Below are positions 18,911 through 29,297 of a stretch of DNA of 64,000 nt, piece after piece. This DNA comes from Methylophilus sp. 14. GTDB lineage: Bacteria; Pseudomonadota; Gammaproteobacteria; Burkholderiales; Methylophilaceae. The notes beneath the pieces are model-generated. The model saw nothing but the letters and a program-made list of their open reading frames with translations. It made no database searches and had not been told where the DNA came from. The DNA lies in NCBI RefSeq assembly GCF_015354345.1, contig NZ_JADKYS010000003.1:340856-404855 (forward strand), in the 5' to 3' direction. The translations under genes and the position numbers were made by a program. Position 1 is the stretch's first letter. Each line of letters begins with the position of its first letter.

Positions 18911-19190
18911 AATCGCTCGTTATTCAATTCTGTTAATTCATGGTTGTAAGAGAGTACCAAGCCTCATCATACAACAATTGTTTGTGACTACTGCATCCAT
19001 CGCAAACCTGGCGCAACGCTGGCCTGCAATGTCTGTTAAGTAAGACTGGCATCATACGCATGCGTTGCATGAACAGCCTGCAACTGACAATGATTCCCTG
19101 CTCATGATTTTCATGAGCGCATGCTTGTTTGCGAGATAACCCCCATAAAAAAGCCGCGCTCACTGGCGCGGCTTTGATTAAAACGATGGA
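18911..19190. other. pqqB: Gap upstream of pqqB: promoter region, no pqqA
   Basis: 280 bp that should hold the pqqB promoter and the aroG terminator. All frames were searched for the Glu-x3-Tyr signature of PqqA and none was found. An open minus frame of 76 codons (18933-19163) has no signature or ribosome site and is not called. Confidence 0.6.
19144..19177 (-). terminator. Rho-independent terminator of the gyrA-to-aroG run
   Basis: Minus strand: AAAGCCGCG, 9-nt loop, CGCGGCTTT followed by a T-run, directly after the aroG stop. Confidence 0.85.
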
Positions 19191-20273
19191 TTACTCTTCT
19201 GAAGCATGCTTTTCGCGGCGTGTTTTGACTGCTGCAGCCAGTGTTTCCAGTACAGTCACAGAGTCATCCCAGCCTAGGCAGGCATCGGTAATCGACTGGC
19301 CATAATTCAGGCTACAGCCTGGTGAATGGTCCTGGCGGCCTTCATTCAGGTGCGACTCCAGCATCACGCCGATAATGCGCGCATCGCCAGCAGAGACTTG
19401 CGCAGCCACATCATCCACCACGGCGATTTGGTTTTTATATTGTTTCTGGCTATTGCCGTGACTGCAATCGACCATCAGCACCGGCGCCAGGCCTGCATCG
19501 GCTAACTGGTCGCACACGGCGGCCACGCTTTGCGCATCATAATTAGGGGCTTTACCACCACGCAATATCACATGGCAGTCTTCATTGCCTTTGGTCGCAA
19601 AAATGGCCGATTCACCTTCTTTGGTCATCGACAAAAAGTGGTGCGGGCTGGCTGCGGTTTTAATCGCGTCTATCGCCACTTTGGCACCACCGTCAGTACC
19701 GTTTTTAAAGCCCACGGGGCAGGATAATCCAGATGCCAGTTCACGGTGAATCTGTGACTCAGTGGTGCGCGCACCAATGGCGCCCCAGCTGACCAAGTCT
19801 GCCGTGTATTGCGGCGATACCACATCCAGGAACTCGGTTGCTGCCGGCATGCCAATCTCATTCACATCCAGCAAAAAGCGGCGTGCTTTTTCCAGGCCCT
19901 GGTTAATGTCGTAAGTGCCATCCAGATGCGGATCGTTGATCAAGCCCTTCCAGCCCACGGTGGTGCGTGGTTTCTCGAAGTAGACACGCATGACAATCAG
20001 CAACTCACCGGCCAGCCGTGTACGCACGTCCAGCAAGCGTTTGGCATATTCCATACCAGCGTCAGTATCGTGAATCGAGCATGGTCCGACAATCACCAGC
20101 AAGCGATCATCACCTTGATGCAAAATATGGTGAATCGCAGTGCGTGTTTTGAGGATGTTTTGTGTGCTGACCGTACTTTCCTGCAGGCGCGACAACAATT
20201 CCGCCGGTTTTACCAGTGGCTTGATCTCCAGCACCCGTACATCATCAGTGGCTAATTTTTCGTATACAGTCAT
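19191..20273 (-). CDS. aroG: 3-deoxy-7-phosphoheptulonate synthase (class I DAHP synthase)
   Basis: 360 aa class-I DAHP synthase, which condenses PEP with erythrose 4-phosphate to open the shikimate pathway. LLVIVGPCSIHDTDAGMEYA, GARTTESQIHRELASGLS, VGFKNGTDGG and DCSHGNSQKQY are the family's substrate and metal sites. Its start overlaps the hisC stop by 4 nt, so it is coupled to the aromatic-amino-acid genes pheA and hisC. Which amino acid inhibits it cannot be read, so the symbol aroG is a label for the family rather than for an isozyme. Confidence 0.95.
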   Translation of the reverse strand: MTVYEKLATDDVRVLEIKPLVKPAELLSRLQESTVSTQNILKTRTAIHHILHQGDDRLLVIVGPCSIHDTDAGMEYAKRLLDVRTRLAGELLIVMRVYFEKPRTTVGWKGLINDPHLDGTYDINQGLEKARRFLLDVNEIGMPAATEFLDVVSPQYTADLVSWGAIGARTTESQIHRELASGLSCPVGFKNGTDGGAKVAIDAIKTAASPHHFLSMTKEGESAIFATKGNEDCHVILRGGKAPNYDAQSVAAVCDQLADAGLAPVLMVDCSHGNSQKQYKNQIAVVDDVAAQVSAGDARIIGVMLESHLNEGRQDHSPGCSLNYGQSITDACLGWDDSVTVLETLAAAVKTRREKHASEE

Positions 20274-21382
20274 GACTTCAAAATCTTTTCCAGCACTTCG
20301 AGGAAGCGTGCGTTTTCGCTAAATAAACCAATACTGACGCGCAAATAATCCGGCATCTCATAATTGGCCACCGGGCGTACGATCACGCCTTGCTTGAGCA
20401 AAGCCTGATTGACGGCACTGGCGTTGGTCACTTTAAAACTGACAAAGTTGCCATAAGACGGAATATAGCTAAGGCCCAGTTGCTCCAGCCCCTGCGTGAT
20501 CTGCGTCATGCCAGCTTGATTAGCAGCATAACTGCGTGCCACAAAGTCCTCATCTTGCAATGAGACGGTTGCGGCCACCTGCGCCAGGCTATTCACATTG
20601 AATGGCTGGCGCACGCGGTTCATCAAGTCAGCCAGCGTGGCATGCATCAGGCCAAACCCCACGCGTAAGCCAGCCAGGCCATAAGCTTTCGAGAACGTAC
20701 GTGAAATAATCAGATTTTCAAACTCAGTCAGCCAGCATATCGCCTCAGACTTATCGACTGAAGACAAATATTCATCGTAAGCTTCATCCAGCACGACCAG
20801 AATGTGTTTGGGCACTTGCTGTAAAAAGGCTTTCAAATCGGTTTTGCTAATCAGTGTGCCGGTTGGATTATTCGGATTGGCCACAAAAATCAATTTGGTT
20901 TTAGGCGTAATTGCCTTTAAAAAACCAGGTAAGTCATGGCCAAAGTCTACTGCAGGCACTACCACACCTTGCGCGCCTACCGCTTGTGTCACCAAGGGAT
21001 ATACGGCAAACGCATGCTGGGAATAAATCGCTTCATCACCTGCCGTCAGGAAAGCACGTGCTGCCAGCTCCAGTATGTCATTGGAACCATTGCCAAACAC
21101 AATTTGTGCCGGTTGCACGCCGTATTTGTGGCTCACGGCATCACGCAAGGCAAAGCTGTTGCCATCCGGATAACGCGCAATCTCATAAATGGCCTCTTCT
21201 AGCGCCATTTGTGCTTTGGGACTCATGCCCAAGGGGTTTTCATTAGACGCCAGCTTGACGATATCGGTTTCATTGAGGCCCATTTCACGGGCTAATTCAC
21301 TGATAGGCTTGCCACCTTGATATGGCGCAATGGCACGAATATTGGCTGGAGCTAACGCTGCTAAAGAGACGGATGACGACAT
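20270..21382 (-). CDS. hisC: Histidinol-phosphate/aromatic aminotransferase
   Basis: 370 aa, PLP-dependent class-I/II aminotransferase of the HisC type. KLASNENPLGMSPKA, FGNGSNDILELAARAF, VANPNNPTGTLI and ISRTFSKAYGLAGLRVG, which contains the PLP lysine, are all clear. The position between pheA and aroG suggests it may mainly transaminate phenylpyruvate or related aromatic keto acids in addition to, or instead of, histidinol phosphate. This gene order is common in betaproteobacteria. It overlaps aroG by 4 nt. Confidence 0.95.
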   Translation of the reverse strand: MSSSVSLAALAPANIRAIAPYQGGKPISELAREMGLNETDIVKLASNENPLGMSPKAQMALEEAIYEIARYPDGNSFALRDAVSHKYGVQPAQIVFGNGSNDILELAARAFLTAGDEAIYSQHAFAVYPLVTQAVGAQGVVVPAVDFGHDLPGFLKAITPKTKLIFVANPNNPTGTLISKTDLKAFLQQVPKHILVVLDEAYDEYLSSVDKSEAICWLTEFENLIISRTFSKAYGLAGLRVGFGLMHATLADLMNRVRQPFNVNSLAQVAATVSLQDEDFVARSYAANQAGMTQITQGLEQLGLSYIPSYGNFVSFKVTNASAVNQALLKQGVIVRPVANYEMPDYLRVSIGLFSENARFLEVLEKILKS

Positions 21383-21390
21383 AGAGTGCT

Positions 21391-22473
21391 TTAAATAATA
21401 GCGGTTGGGTAAGAGCCCAACACTTTGAGTAAAGTGGCGCGCTCAGCAAGATCTTTCAGTGCCGCCTGTACGGCAGGCTGTTGCTGATGGCCTTCAATAT
21501 CCACAAAGAACACGTAATTCCACAAGTTTTGACGCGATGGGCGTGACTCCAGCTTGGTCATGCTGACGCCATGGCGTGAAAATGGCTCGAGCAACTGCAA
21601 CACGGCACCGGGCTTGTTGTGTGCGCTCATAACCAGTGACGTTTTGTCCTGGCCGGAAGGGGCAACAGCGTGATTGCCCACAACTAAGAAGCGTGTGGTA
21701 TTTTTCGGGTCATCCTCGATATTTTCAGCAAGGATATGCAAATCAAACAGTTCAGCTGCACGCTTGCTGGCAATGGCCGCCGCAAACGTGCCTTCACTGG
21801 CGACTAGCTCATGAATCATCTGGGCGGCACGCGCATTGCTGGTGACCGCTTCACGTGCCGCATTCGGTAAGTGTTTGTTTAACCACTCATGGCATTGCGA
21901 CAAAGATTGCGCATGCGAAAACACATGGCTGATCTGACGGATATCCTGCTGCGCAGATAACAGGCAGTGATGCACAGGTAAAGTGATTTCACCGATCACC
22001 TGCAAGGGGCTAGATAGTAGCAAATCCAGAGTAATGCCCACGGCACCCTCGGTGGAGTTTTCAACCGGCACCACGCCATAATCAGCCTGTCCCGCTTCTA
22101 CGGTACGGAATACTTCATCAATACTTGCACATACCACGGCCTGGCGGCCCTCGCCAAACTGCTTGAGCGCTGCTTCTTCACTGTAGGTGCCTAACGGTCC
22201 CAAGAAGGCAATAGAAAGTTCTTTTTCAAGGGCACGGCAATTGGACATGACGGCACGGAAAAGATGGCTCACCGCCTCAGATGACAAGGGGCCCTGGTTT
22301 TCAGACTGCAGGCGCCGTATGACTTGCGCTTCGCGCTCAGGTCGATAAATGACACCATCATCTTTCAAATGCCCGATCTCGCGTGCAAGCGCTGCGCGCT
22401 CATTGACGAGCGTCAGCACCTGCGTATCAATCGCATCAATTTTATCTCTAAATTGTTTTAATAAATCAGACAT
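21391..22473 (-). CDS. pheA: Bifunctional chorismate mutase/prephenate dehydratase
   Basis: 360 aa. Residues 1-85 form an AroQ chorismate mutase (FRDKIDAIDTQVLTLVNERA). From about 90, AFLGPLGTYSEEAALKQFG opens the prephenate dehydratase domain, with VPVENSTEGAVG further on. The C-terminal ACT domain (NKPGAVLQLLEPFSRHGVSM, then LESRPSR) is the phenylalanine-binding regulatory region. It leads to phenylpyruvate. It lies 23 bp after serC and 8 bp before hisC. Confidence 0.97.
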   Translation of the reverse strand: MSDLLKQFRDKIDAIDTQVLTLVNERAALAREIGHLKDDGVIYRPEREAQVIRRLQSENQGPLSSEAVSHLFRAVMSNCRALEKELSIAFLGPLGTYSEEAALKQFGEGRQAVVCASIDEVFRTVEAGQADYGVVPVENSTEGAVGITLDLLLSSPLQVIGEITLPVHHCLLSAQQDIRQISHVFSHAQSLSQCHEWLNKHLPNAAREAVTSNARAAQMIHELVASEGTFAAAIASKRAAELFDLHILAENIEDDPKNTTRFLVVGNHAVAPSGQDKTSLVMSAHNKPGAVLQLLEPFSRHGVSMTKLESRPSRQNLWNYVFFVDIEGHQQQPAVQAALKDLAERATLLKVLGSYPTAII

Positions 22474-22496
22474 TTAAAATGAGTATTTAAAGTGTT

Positions 22497-23576
22497 TTAT
22501 GAGTGACTTTTTTCGAATTCCTGCATGAATTCGACCAATGCCTGCACGCCTTCAATCGGCATGGCGTTGTAAATGCTGGCACGCATGCCACCGACGGAAC
22601 GATGGCCTTTTAATTGCAGTAAGCCACGCGTATCAGCAGCCTTCAAAAAGGCGTCATTAAGGCTTTCGTCACGTAAACGGAACGGGATATTCATGCGTGA
22701 GCGGTAAGCGGGTTCAATGTCATTGCTATAAAACTCGGTTTGATCCAGGCAGTTATATAACAAATTGGCTTTGGCGATATTGATTTGCTCAATGGCTTCC
22801 ACACCGCCTTGCGCCAGCAACCACTCGAATACCAGACCAGCAATATAAATGCTATAGGTGGGTGGCGTGTTAATCATGCTCTGGTTATCGGCCTGGGTTT
22901 TCCAATGGAATACCGCCGGGGTCAGTGGTGACGCCTGTTCAAGCAAGTCTTCACGCACAATCACCAGGCACAAGCCAGCCGGGCCGATATTTTTTTGTGC
23001 ACCGCCATAAATCACACCATATTTTGAAACATCAATCGGGCGCGACAGGATATGTGACGACATATCCGCCACAATTGGCACACCATGCGTGTCGGGCACC
23101 TCCAGAAACTCAACGCCGTTGATGGTTTCGTTGGTGCAATAGTGCACGTAAGCCGCGTCTTTGTTCAGCTTCCAGTCGGTAAAAGCGGGTACGGTGGTAA
23201 AGCCACCTGCTTCCGCGCTGGCAACGATATTAATCTGACCGTAGGCTTTTGCGTCTTCTACGCTACGCTTGCTCCAGGAGCCAGTGACCACATAATCCGC
23301 AGACTTGCCATTCAGCAGGTTCATGGGGATGATGGCATTTTCGGCAATCGCCCCCCCCTGCAAGAACAACACTTTGTAATTGGCTGGAATAGCCAGCAGC
23401 TTGCGCAAATCAGCTTCGGTTTTTTCCAGGATGCTGGTGAATTCCTTGCCGCGATGCGACATTTCCATCACGCTCATGCCGGAGCCATGCCAGTCTAGCA
23501 TTTCAGCTTGCGCGCGCTCCAACACAGGTTTAGGCAGCACTGCCGGACCGGCAGAAAAATTAAAGATTTTCTTCAT
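22497..23576 (-). CDS. serC: Phosphoserine aminotransferase
   Basis: 359 aa. It makes phosphoserine from 3-phosphohydroxypyruvate and also serves pyridoxine synthesis. [19 protein letters not shown] at the N-terminus and [13 protein letters not shown], which contains the PLP lysine, are the SerC hallmarks, and [17 protein letters not shown] closes the protein. It lies between gyrA and pheA as in many betaproteobacteria. Confidence 0.97.
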   Translation of the reverse strand: MKKIFNFSAGPAVLPKPVLERAQAEMLDWHGSGMSVMEMSHRGKEFTSILEKTEADLRKLLAIPANYKVLFLQGGAIAENAIIPMNLLNGKSADYVVTGSWSKRSVEDAKAYGQINIVASAEAGGFTTVPAFTDWKLNKDAAYVHYCTNETINGVEFLEVPDTHGVPIVADMSSHILSRPIDVSKYGVIYGGAQKNIGPAGLCLVIVREDLLEQASPLTPAVFHWKTQADNQSMINTPPTYSIYIAGLVFEWLLAQGGVEAIEQINIAKANLLYNCLDQTEFYSNDIEPAYRSRMNIPFRLRDESLNDAFLKAADTRGLLQLKGHRSVGGMRASIYNAMPIEGVQALVEFMQEFEKSHS

Positions 23577-23600
23577 GCGTGTATTTATTTTTCGCTATGC

Positions 23601-26171
23601 TTATTCTTCAGTCTCGTCACCATCATCGTCGGTCTCGACAATTTTCTCCAGACCGGACAACTTCTCACCTTCACCGAGGTTAATCAAGGTCACGCCTTGT
23701 GCTGCACGGCCCATATCGCGGATTTCCTTCACGCGGGTGCGGATCAATACACCACCGGTGGTAATCAGCATGATTTCGTCTTCTGCCGTCACCAGTCTAG
23801 CCGCCACGGCCAAGCCGTTACGCTCACTGATGGCAATCGCTTTCACGCCTTGGGTACCACGGCCAGAGTGACGGAACTCTGACAACACTGTGCGCTTACC
23901 GTAACCGTTCTCGGTAGCAACTAACACCGACTGCTGGTCATTTTCAGCAATCAGCAAGGACAGCACCTGCTGTTTAGCGGCCAGTTTCATGCCACGTACA
24001 CCACGCGTTGCACGACCCATCGGACGTACATCATCCTCAGTAAACCACACCGCTTTACCGCCATTAGATACCAGCACAATGTCGTTCTGGCCATTGGTCA
24101 CTTCAGCACCAATCAGGTAATCCCCTTCATCCAGGTTAATCGCGATAATGCCGGACTTACGTGGGTTAGCGAACTCAGTCAGTGCAGTTTTCTTCACGGT
24201 GCCCTTGGCGGTCGCCATAAACACGTAGTGATTCTCGTCAAACTCTTTCACTGGCAGGATGGCGTTGATTTTTTCGCCCTCTTCCAACGGGAACAGGTTC
24301 ACAATCGGCTTACCACGGCTGACACGGCTGCCTTGTGGCACTTCGTATACCTTCAGCCAGTAAACACGGCCGCGGCTGCTAAAGCACAGGATGTAATCAT
24401 GGGTATTCGCCACAAACATCTTGTCGATAAAGTCATCTTCTTTAGTCGCAGCGGCCTGTTTGCCACGGCCACCACGACGCTGTGCGCGGTATTCATCCAA
24501 CGGCTGGGATTTGACATAGCCGGTGTGCGATAAAGTCACCACGACATCTTGCGGCGTAATCAGGTCTTCCAGTGACAAGTCCTGCGTATTTTGCTCAATC
24601 TCGGAACGACGTTTGTCACCAAACTGTTTCTGGATCTCGTTCAACTCTTCGACAATAATCGCCGTCACGCGCTCTGGCTTGGCCAGGATATCCAGCAAGT
24701 CAGCGATGATATCCATCACTTCTTTGTACTCATTGACGATCTTGTCTTGTTCCAGGCCAGTCAGGCGTTGCAAGCGCATTTGCAGAATTTCCTGCGCCTG
24801 CACATCAGACAGCTTGTAGCCTTTTGGCGTCATACCAAAGTCTACCGACAAGCCTTCTGGACGCGAGGCCTCCATGGCCGCACGTTTAAGCATTTCCTCG
24901 ACCACTGGTGAGTTCCAGCTGCGTGCCATCAATTCTTTTTTCGCTTCTGGCGGCGTTGGCGCAGCTTTGATGATCGCAATCATCTCGTCCACGTTGGCCA
25001 GTGCCACAGCCAGACCTTCCAGCACATGACCGCGATCACGCGCTTTGCGCAGTTCGAACACGGTACGACGCGTCACCACTTCGCGGCGATGGCGCAAGAA
25101 GGCTTCCAGCATCTGTTTCAGGTTGAGCAAACGTGGCTGGCCATCCATCAGCGCCACCATGTTCATACCGAAGGTATCTTGCAACTGTGTTTGTTTGTAG
25201 AGGTTGTTTAAAATCACCTCTGGCACTTCGCCGCGCTTGAGCTCGATGACCACTCGCATGCCTGACTTGTCGGACTCGTCACGCAGGTCAGAAATACCTT
25301 CGATTTTTTTCTCGTTTACCAGCTCGGCAATTTTCTCAATCAGTGTTTTCTTGTTAACCTGGTATGGCAATTCATCAATAATGATGGACTGACGACCACC
25401 TTTTTCCAGGTCTTCAAAGTGGGTACGGCCACGCATGACAACACGGCCACGGCCCGTACGGTAGCCTTCTTTCACGCCCACCGTGCCATAAATAATGCCC
25501 GCTGTCGGAAAGTCTGGCGCCGGGATAAACTCAATCAGCTCATCCACACTGATTTCAGGATTTTTCAGCAGTGCAAAACAGGCGTTGAGCACTTCATTGA
25601 GGTTGTGTGGTGGAATGTTAGTCGCCATCCCCACCGCGATGCCTGAGCTGCCGTTAATCAGCAGGTTAGGAATACGCGTTGGCATAATCAGCGGCTCTTG
25701 CTCGCTGCCGTCGTAGTTAGGGCCAAAATCAACGGTTTCTTTTTCGATATCCGCCAGCAATTCATGCGCAATTTTGGACATACGGATTTCTGTATACCGC
25801 ATCGCCGCCGCATTGTCGCCATCCACAGAACCGAAGTTACCCTGGCCGTCGACCAGCATGTAGCGCAGTGAGAAGTCCTGCGCCATACGCACAATCGTGT
25901 CATACACCGCGGTATCGCCGTGCGGATGGTACTTACCGATTACGTCACCGACAATACGGGCAGATTTTTTATAAGGCTTGTTGTAGTCATTGGACAGCTC
26001 GTGCATGGCGAACAGTACGCGTCTGTGCACAGGCTTTAAACCATCACGCACATCGGGAAGCGCACGCCCCACAATCACGCTCATGGCGTAATCGAGGTAG
26101 CTACGACGCATCTCGTCTTCTAAGCTGATAGGCAGGGTTTCTTTAGCAAATTGATCTGGAGACTGACTCAT
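23601..26171 (-). CDS. gyrA: DNA gyrase subunit A
   Basis: 856 aa. It introduces negative supercoils as the A2B2 enzyme. [20 protein letters not shown] opens the breakage-reunion domain. The quinolone region [17 protein letters not shown] has Thr where E. coli has Ser83 and keeps the Asp87 equivalent; Thr is the normal residue in several susceptible genera, so this is not evidence of resistance. The active-site Tyr is in [12 protein letters not shown]. Six-bladed beta-pinwheel repeats follow, including the GyrA-box-like QRRGGRGK. The tail is acidic ([11 protein letters not shown]). Confidence 0.98.
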   Translation of the reverse strand: MSQSPDQFAKETLPISLEDEMRRSYLDYAMSVIVGRALPDVRDGLKPVHRRVLFAMHELSNDYNKPYKKSARIVGDVIGKYHPHGDTAVYDTIVRMAQDFSLRYMLVDGQGNFGSVDGDNAAAMRYTEIRMSKIAHELLADIEKETVDFGPNYDGSEQEPLIMPTRIPNLLINGSSGIAVGMATNIPPHNLNEVLNACFALLKNPEISVDELIEFIPAPDFPTAGIIYGTVGVKEGYRTGRGRVVMRGRTHFEDLEKGGRQSIIIDELPYQVNKKTLIEKIAELVNEKKIEGISDLRDESDKSGMRVVIELKRGEVPEVILNNLYKQTQLQDTFGMNMVALMDGQPRLLNLKQMLEAFLRHRREVVTRRTVFELRKARDRGHVLEGLAVALANVDEMIAIIKAAPTPPEAKKELMARSWNSPVVEEMLKRAAMEASRPEGLSVDFGMTPKGYKLSDVQAQEILQMRLQRLTGLEQDKIVNEYKEVMDIIADLLDILAKPERVTAIIVEELNEIQKQFGDKRRSEIEQNTQDLSLEDLITPQDVVVTLSHTGYVKSQPLDEYRAQRRGGRGKQAAATKEDDFIDKMFVANTHDYILCFSSRGRVYWLKVYEVPQGSRVSRGKPIVNLFPLEEGEKINAILPVKEFDENHYVFMATAKGTVKKTALTEFANPRKSGIIAINLDEGDYLIGAEVTNGQNDIVLVSNGGKAVWFTEDDVRPMGRATRGVRGMKLAAKQQVLSLLIAENDQQSVLVATENGYGKRTVLSEFRHSGRGTQGVKAIAISERNGLAVAARLVTAEDEIMLITTGGVLIRTRVKEIRDMGRAAQGVTLINLGEGEKLSGLEKIVETDDDGDETEE

Positions 26172-26292
26172 TCTTGACCCAATTTATAGTTAAAAGTTAT
26201 CACGCGATTTTAGCATATCTAGCGTAATCTGGCTTGCCAAATCGCGGCTGCCAGGCCAATTAAGCACACAGCGCCAACATCTTGGCCGCCAG

Positions 26293-26324
26293 AAAAAACA
26301 ATGGGGAGCAAAATTGCTCCCCAT
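26293..26324 (-). terminator. Rho-independent terminator of metZ
   Basis: Stem of 11 bp (ATGGGGAGCAA / TTGCTCCCCAT), 2-nt loop, followed on the minus strand by TGTTTTTT. It lies 30 bp past the metZ stop and upstream of gyrA. Confidence 0.9.
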
Positions 26325-26354
26325 GCAGTGCTGATTGCCGTCAACGATGTGGCA

Positions 26355-27542
26355 TTAAGTGCGCGTCAACAACTGCAAATCTGCTTTCAAGTCATCCACA
26401 TGCTCCAGGCCAACGGCAATCCTGACCAGGTTATCTTTAATGCCCGCCTCGGCCCGGGCTTCAGCGCTCACGCGACTATGCGTGGTCGTTGCCGGATGCG
26501 TGATGGTCGATTTGGCATCACCCAGGTTGGCCGTGATCGAGATCAGGCGCGTAGCATCAATTAACGCCCACGCGGCTTCTTGTGCTGTTTGGTCTGCTTT
26601 TGGCTTCACCTCAAAGGTCACAATGCCGCCACCCAAGCGCTGCTGTTTTTGTGCCAGCGCATATTGCGGATGTGATGGTAAACCAGGGTAATACACACGT
26701 TCAACGCCAGGCTGCTGCTCCAGCCACTGCGCCAATGCCAGCGCACGTGCAGCATGGGCTTCCATACGCACCTGTAGGGTTTCTAAGCCTTTGACAAACA
26801 CCCAGGCATTAAATGCACTCATGGTGACGCCTGCAGTACGCAAAAAGGCATAGACCGGCTCAATTAAAACTTTGTTACCCAGCACAGCGCCGCCCAGCAC
26901 CCTGCCCTGGCCATCGATATACTTGGTCGCAGAGTGAATCACAATGTCCGCCCCCAGTTTGAGCGGCTGTTGCAAGGCCGGTGTACAAAAGCAGTTATCC
27001 ACCGCCAGGTAAGCGCCTGCGGCATGCGCCACTTCTGAAAGCCTGGCAATATCGCCCACTTCAGTCAGTGGGTTAGAAGGGGTTTCTGCAAAAAACAATT
27101 TTGTATTTGGTTTGGCAGCGGCTTTCCATGCCTCCACATCGGTGAGTGACACCAGGGTCACTTCCAGTCCCCAGCGCTTGAGAATATTGGTAAACAGCTG
27201 CACCGTGGTGCCAAAAATGCTGCGTGAGGCTACGATATGGTCGCCTGCGCTGCAAATGCCCATAATGCAAGCCAATATCGCAGACATGCCACTGGCCGTC
27301 GCCACGCACTGCTCGGCGCCTTCTAAGGCAGCCAGCTTATCCTGAAACATGGTGACCGTTGGGTTAGTAAAACGCGAGTAAATATTACCTGGCTCTGTGC
27401 CACCAAAACGGGCCGCCGCTTGAGCCGCACTATTAAAACGGAAACTGGAATTTAAAAACAAGGCTTCAGAGTTTTCACCAAACTCGGTGGTGAGTGTGCC
27501 AGCGCGCACCGCCAGCGTTTCCAAATGGTATTGGTCGTTCAT
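26355..27542 (-). CDS. metZ: O-succinylhomoserine sulfhydrylase
   Basis: 395 aa PLP enzyme of the Cys/Met metabolism family. It forms homocysteine directly from an acylated homoserine and sulfide. SNPLTEVGDIARLSEVAH, then VIHSATKYIDGQGRVLGGAV with the PLP lysine, and NLGDAKSTITHPATTTHSR fit MetZ better than cystathionine synthases. Expression is probably controlled by the SAM-II-type riboswitch and terminator in the 195-bp gap behind purF, which also supports the methionine assignment. Confidence 0.93.
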   Translation of the reverse strand: MNDQYHLETLAVRAGTLTTEFGENSEALFLNSSFRFNSAAQAAARFGGTEPGNIYSRFTNPTVTMFQDKLAALEGAEQCVATASGMSAILACIMGICSAGDHIVASRSIFGTTVQLFTNILKRWGLEVTLVSLTDVEAWKAAAKPNTKLFFAETPSNPLTEVGDIARLSEVAHAAGAYLAVDNCFCTPALQQPLKLGADIVIHSATKYIDGQGRVLGGAVLGNKVLIEPVYAFLRTAGVTMSAFNAWVFVKGLETLQVRMEAHAARALALAQWLEQQPGVERVYYPGLPSHPQYALAQKQQRLGGGIVTFEVKPKADQTAQEAAWALIDATRLISITANLGDAKSTITHPATTTHSRVSAEARAEAGIKDNLVRIAVGLEHVDDLKADLQLLTRT

Positions 27543-27579
27543 GTTTCCTCAATCTTCTGTCCGGGAGACGGACGGCAAT

Positions 27580-27613
27580 AAAAAACCCGTTTCAGCATTG
27601 CGCTAAAACGGGT
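27580..27613 (-). terminator. metZ: Intrinsic terminator of the metZ riboswitch
   Basis: Minus strand: ACCCGTTT, a 13-nt loop, AAACGGGT then a T-run, just after the aptamer and 38 bp before the metZ start. This is the likely expression platform; SAM binding would favour it. Confidence 0.85.
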
Positions 27614-27625
27614 CTTTGGGGCTCT

Positions 27626-27701
27626 CGCTTTAGCGGTATTTATAATGCGCTCGCAAGCTGAGTTTGGCTTCGTTTAAAGTTCGCCACTCAAATCAGCGCA
27701 A
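27626..27701 (-). promoter_or_regulatory. SAM-II (SAM-alpha) riboswitch before metZ
   Basis: The minus-strand RNA reads GCGCUGAUUU, then after an insert CUUGCGAGCGCAU, UAUAAAUACCGCUAAAG. From memory these match the conserved blocks of the SAM-II class: GCGCUGAUUU, UUGCAAGCGC, AUAAAU and GCUAAA. UGCGC pairs with GCGCA as helix P1. Between the blocks is an extra hairpin of about 30 nt with arms GAGU/ACUC and GGC/GCC, longer than in the compact textbook aptamer. A terminator follows and metZ is downstream, the classical SAM-II target. Confidence 0.85.
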
Positions 27702-27737
27702 TTTCATTAAACGCCTTTTGCTGGCGCCTGTCAACTT

Positions 27738-29273
27738 CTAATCGGCCCCTACCAGGTCTGTAGATAGCAGGTTTAAATCCAACTGCGTGGTCGAGTTTGG
27801 TGGCAATTGCTTTTTATTCATATCACTGCGCGCAGACTCGATGCGGTTCAAATAAGCCGCATCAATATCGCCGGTGACATATTTGCCATCAAAGCAGCTG
27901 CAGTCAAACTCAGTCATGTGCGGATTAGACTTGGTGATGCTTTCACGCAAAGCATCCAGGTCCTGGTAAATCAGCGCATCGGCACCAATTTCAGCACAAA
28001 TTTCTTCATCGGTACGATTGGTCGCCAGCAACTCATGGCGGCTAGGCATATCAATACCGTACACATTCGGGTAACGCACCGGTGGCGCCGCAGAAGCGAA
28101 GTAAACCTTGTTCGCACCTGCATCACGCGCCATTTGCACGATTTGTTGCGAAGTCGTGCCACGCACAATCGAGTCATCGACCAGCAGCACATTCTTGCCC
28201 TTGAACTCAATGCCAATCGGGTTCAGCTTCTGGCGCACGGATTTTTTGCGCAATGCCTGACCAGGCATAATAAAAGTACGGCCGATATAACGGTTTTTGA
28301 TAAAGCCTTCACGGTAATCCAGGCCCAAAGCAATACCTAACTGCAATGCACTTGGGCGGCTGGTATCCGGGATAGGAATCACCACATCAATCTGCTTATC
28401 AGCCCATTCACGCTTGATTTTTTCAGCCAGCAATGTGCCCATATCCAGACGGGTCTGATACACAGACACGCCATCAATCACAGAGTCAGGACGTGCCAGG
28501 TAAACGTATTCAAAAATACAGGAAGTCAGTTTTGGATTAGTCGCACATTGACGGCTGAACAGGTTGCCGTCCATGTCAATAAACACCGCTTCACCAGGCT
28601 CCACATCACGCAACATGGTAAAGCCCAACACATCCAGCGCCACGCTTTCAGAAGCGACAATATATTCGGTGCCCTTGTCAGTCTCCTGCTTGCCGATCAC
28701 CAAAGGACGAATACCATGTGGATCACGGAAGGCCAGCAAACCAAAGTTGGCGATCATCGCCACCACGGCATAAGCACCTTTACAACGTCTGTGCACACCA
28801 GCCACGGCATCAAACACCATGTCACTGTTAAGCAAGGCGTTTTTAGACGTGCTTTCGATTTCATGCGCCAGCACGTTCAACAACACTTCGGAGTCAGAGT
28901 TGGTATTGATGTGACGTAAATCTTGCCTGAACATTTCAGACTTGAGTTGCTCGGAGTTGGTCAGGTTGCCGTTATGGCCCAACACAATACCAAATGGTGA
29001 GTTTACATAGAATGGCTGCGCTTCAGCCGCACTTGAGGAGCCTGCGGTCGGATAACGTACATGGGCAATCCCCACGTTGCCGATCAGGTTGCGCATATGG
29101 CGGGTGTGAAATACATCTTTCACCAGGCCATTGTTTTTATGCATGTGGAAAGTGTTGCCATCACAAGTGACGATACCAGCGGCATCCTGACCACGGTGCT
29201 GTAATACCAGCAATCCGTCATACAACAACTGATTCACCGGGTTCTTGCCTACAATACCGATAATTCCACACAT
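27738..29273 (-). CDS. purF: Amidophosphoribosyltransferase
   Basis: 511 aa. It commits PRPP to purine synthesis. Cys2 after Met1 is the glutaminase nucleophile (MCGIIGIVG), [14 protein letters not shown] follows, and the PRPP loop [20 protein letters not shown] lies in the C-terminal half. It sits directly downstream of cvpA in the cvpA-purF arrangement known from E. coli. It is followed by the metZ riboswitch. Confidence 0.98.
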   Translation of the reverse strand: MCGIIGIVGKNPVNQLLYDGLLVLQHRGQDAAGIVTCDGNTFHMHKNNGLVKDVFHTRHMRNLIGNVGIAHVRYPTAGSSSAAEAQPFYVNSPFGIVLGHNGNLTNSEQLKSEMFRQDLRHINTNSDSEVLLNVLAHEIESTSKNALLNSDMVFDAVAGVHRRCKGAYAVVAMIANFGLLAFRDPHGIRPLVIGKQETDKGTEYIVASESVALDVLGFTMLRDVEPGEAVFIDMDGNLFSRQCATNPKLTSCIFEYVYLARPDSVIDGVSVYQTRLDMGTLLAEKIKREWADKQIDVVIPIPDTSRPSALQLGIALGLDYREGFIKNRYIGRTFIMPGQALRKKSVRQKLNPIGIEFKGKNVLLVDDSIVRGTTSQQIVQMARDAGANKVYFASAAPPVRYPNVYGIDMPSRHELLATNRTDEEICAEIGADALIYQDLDALRESITKSNPHMTEFDCSCFDGKYVTGDIDAAYLNRIESARSDMNKKQLPPNSTTQLDLNLLSTDLVGAD

Positions 29274-29297
29274 AGCGACATCCTATCAAACACTTGA

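Noticed and set aside
18933-19163. 76-codon minus frame upstream of pqqB as a possible pqqA-containing gene
   Set aside because: It has no Glu-x3-Tyr motif, no good ribosome site and an unremarkable composition; Glu and Tyr near its end are only three residues apart (EAWY).
25921-25960. gyrA Thr at the Ser83 position as a quinolone-resistance mutation
   Set aside because: Thr is the wild-type residue at this position in several susceptible Gram-negative groups.
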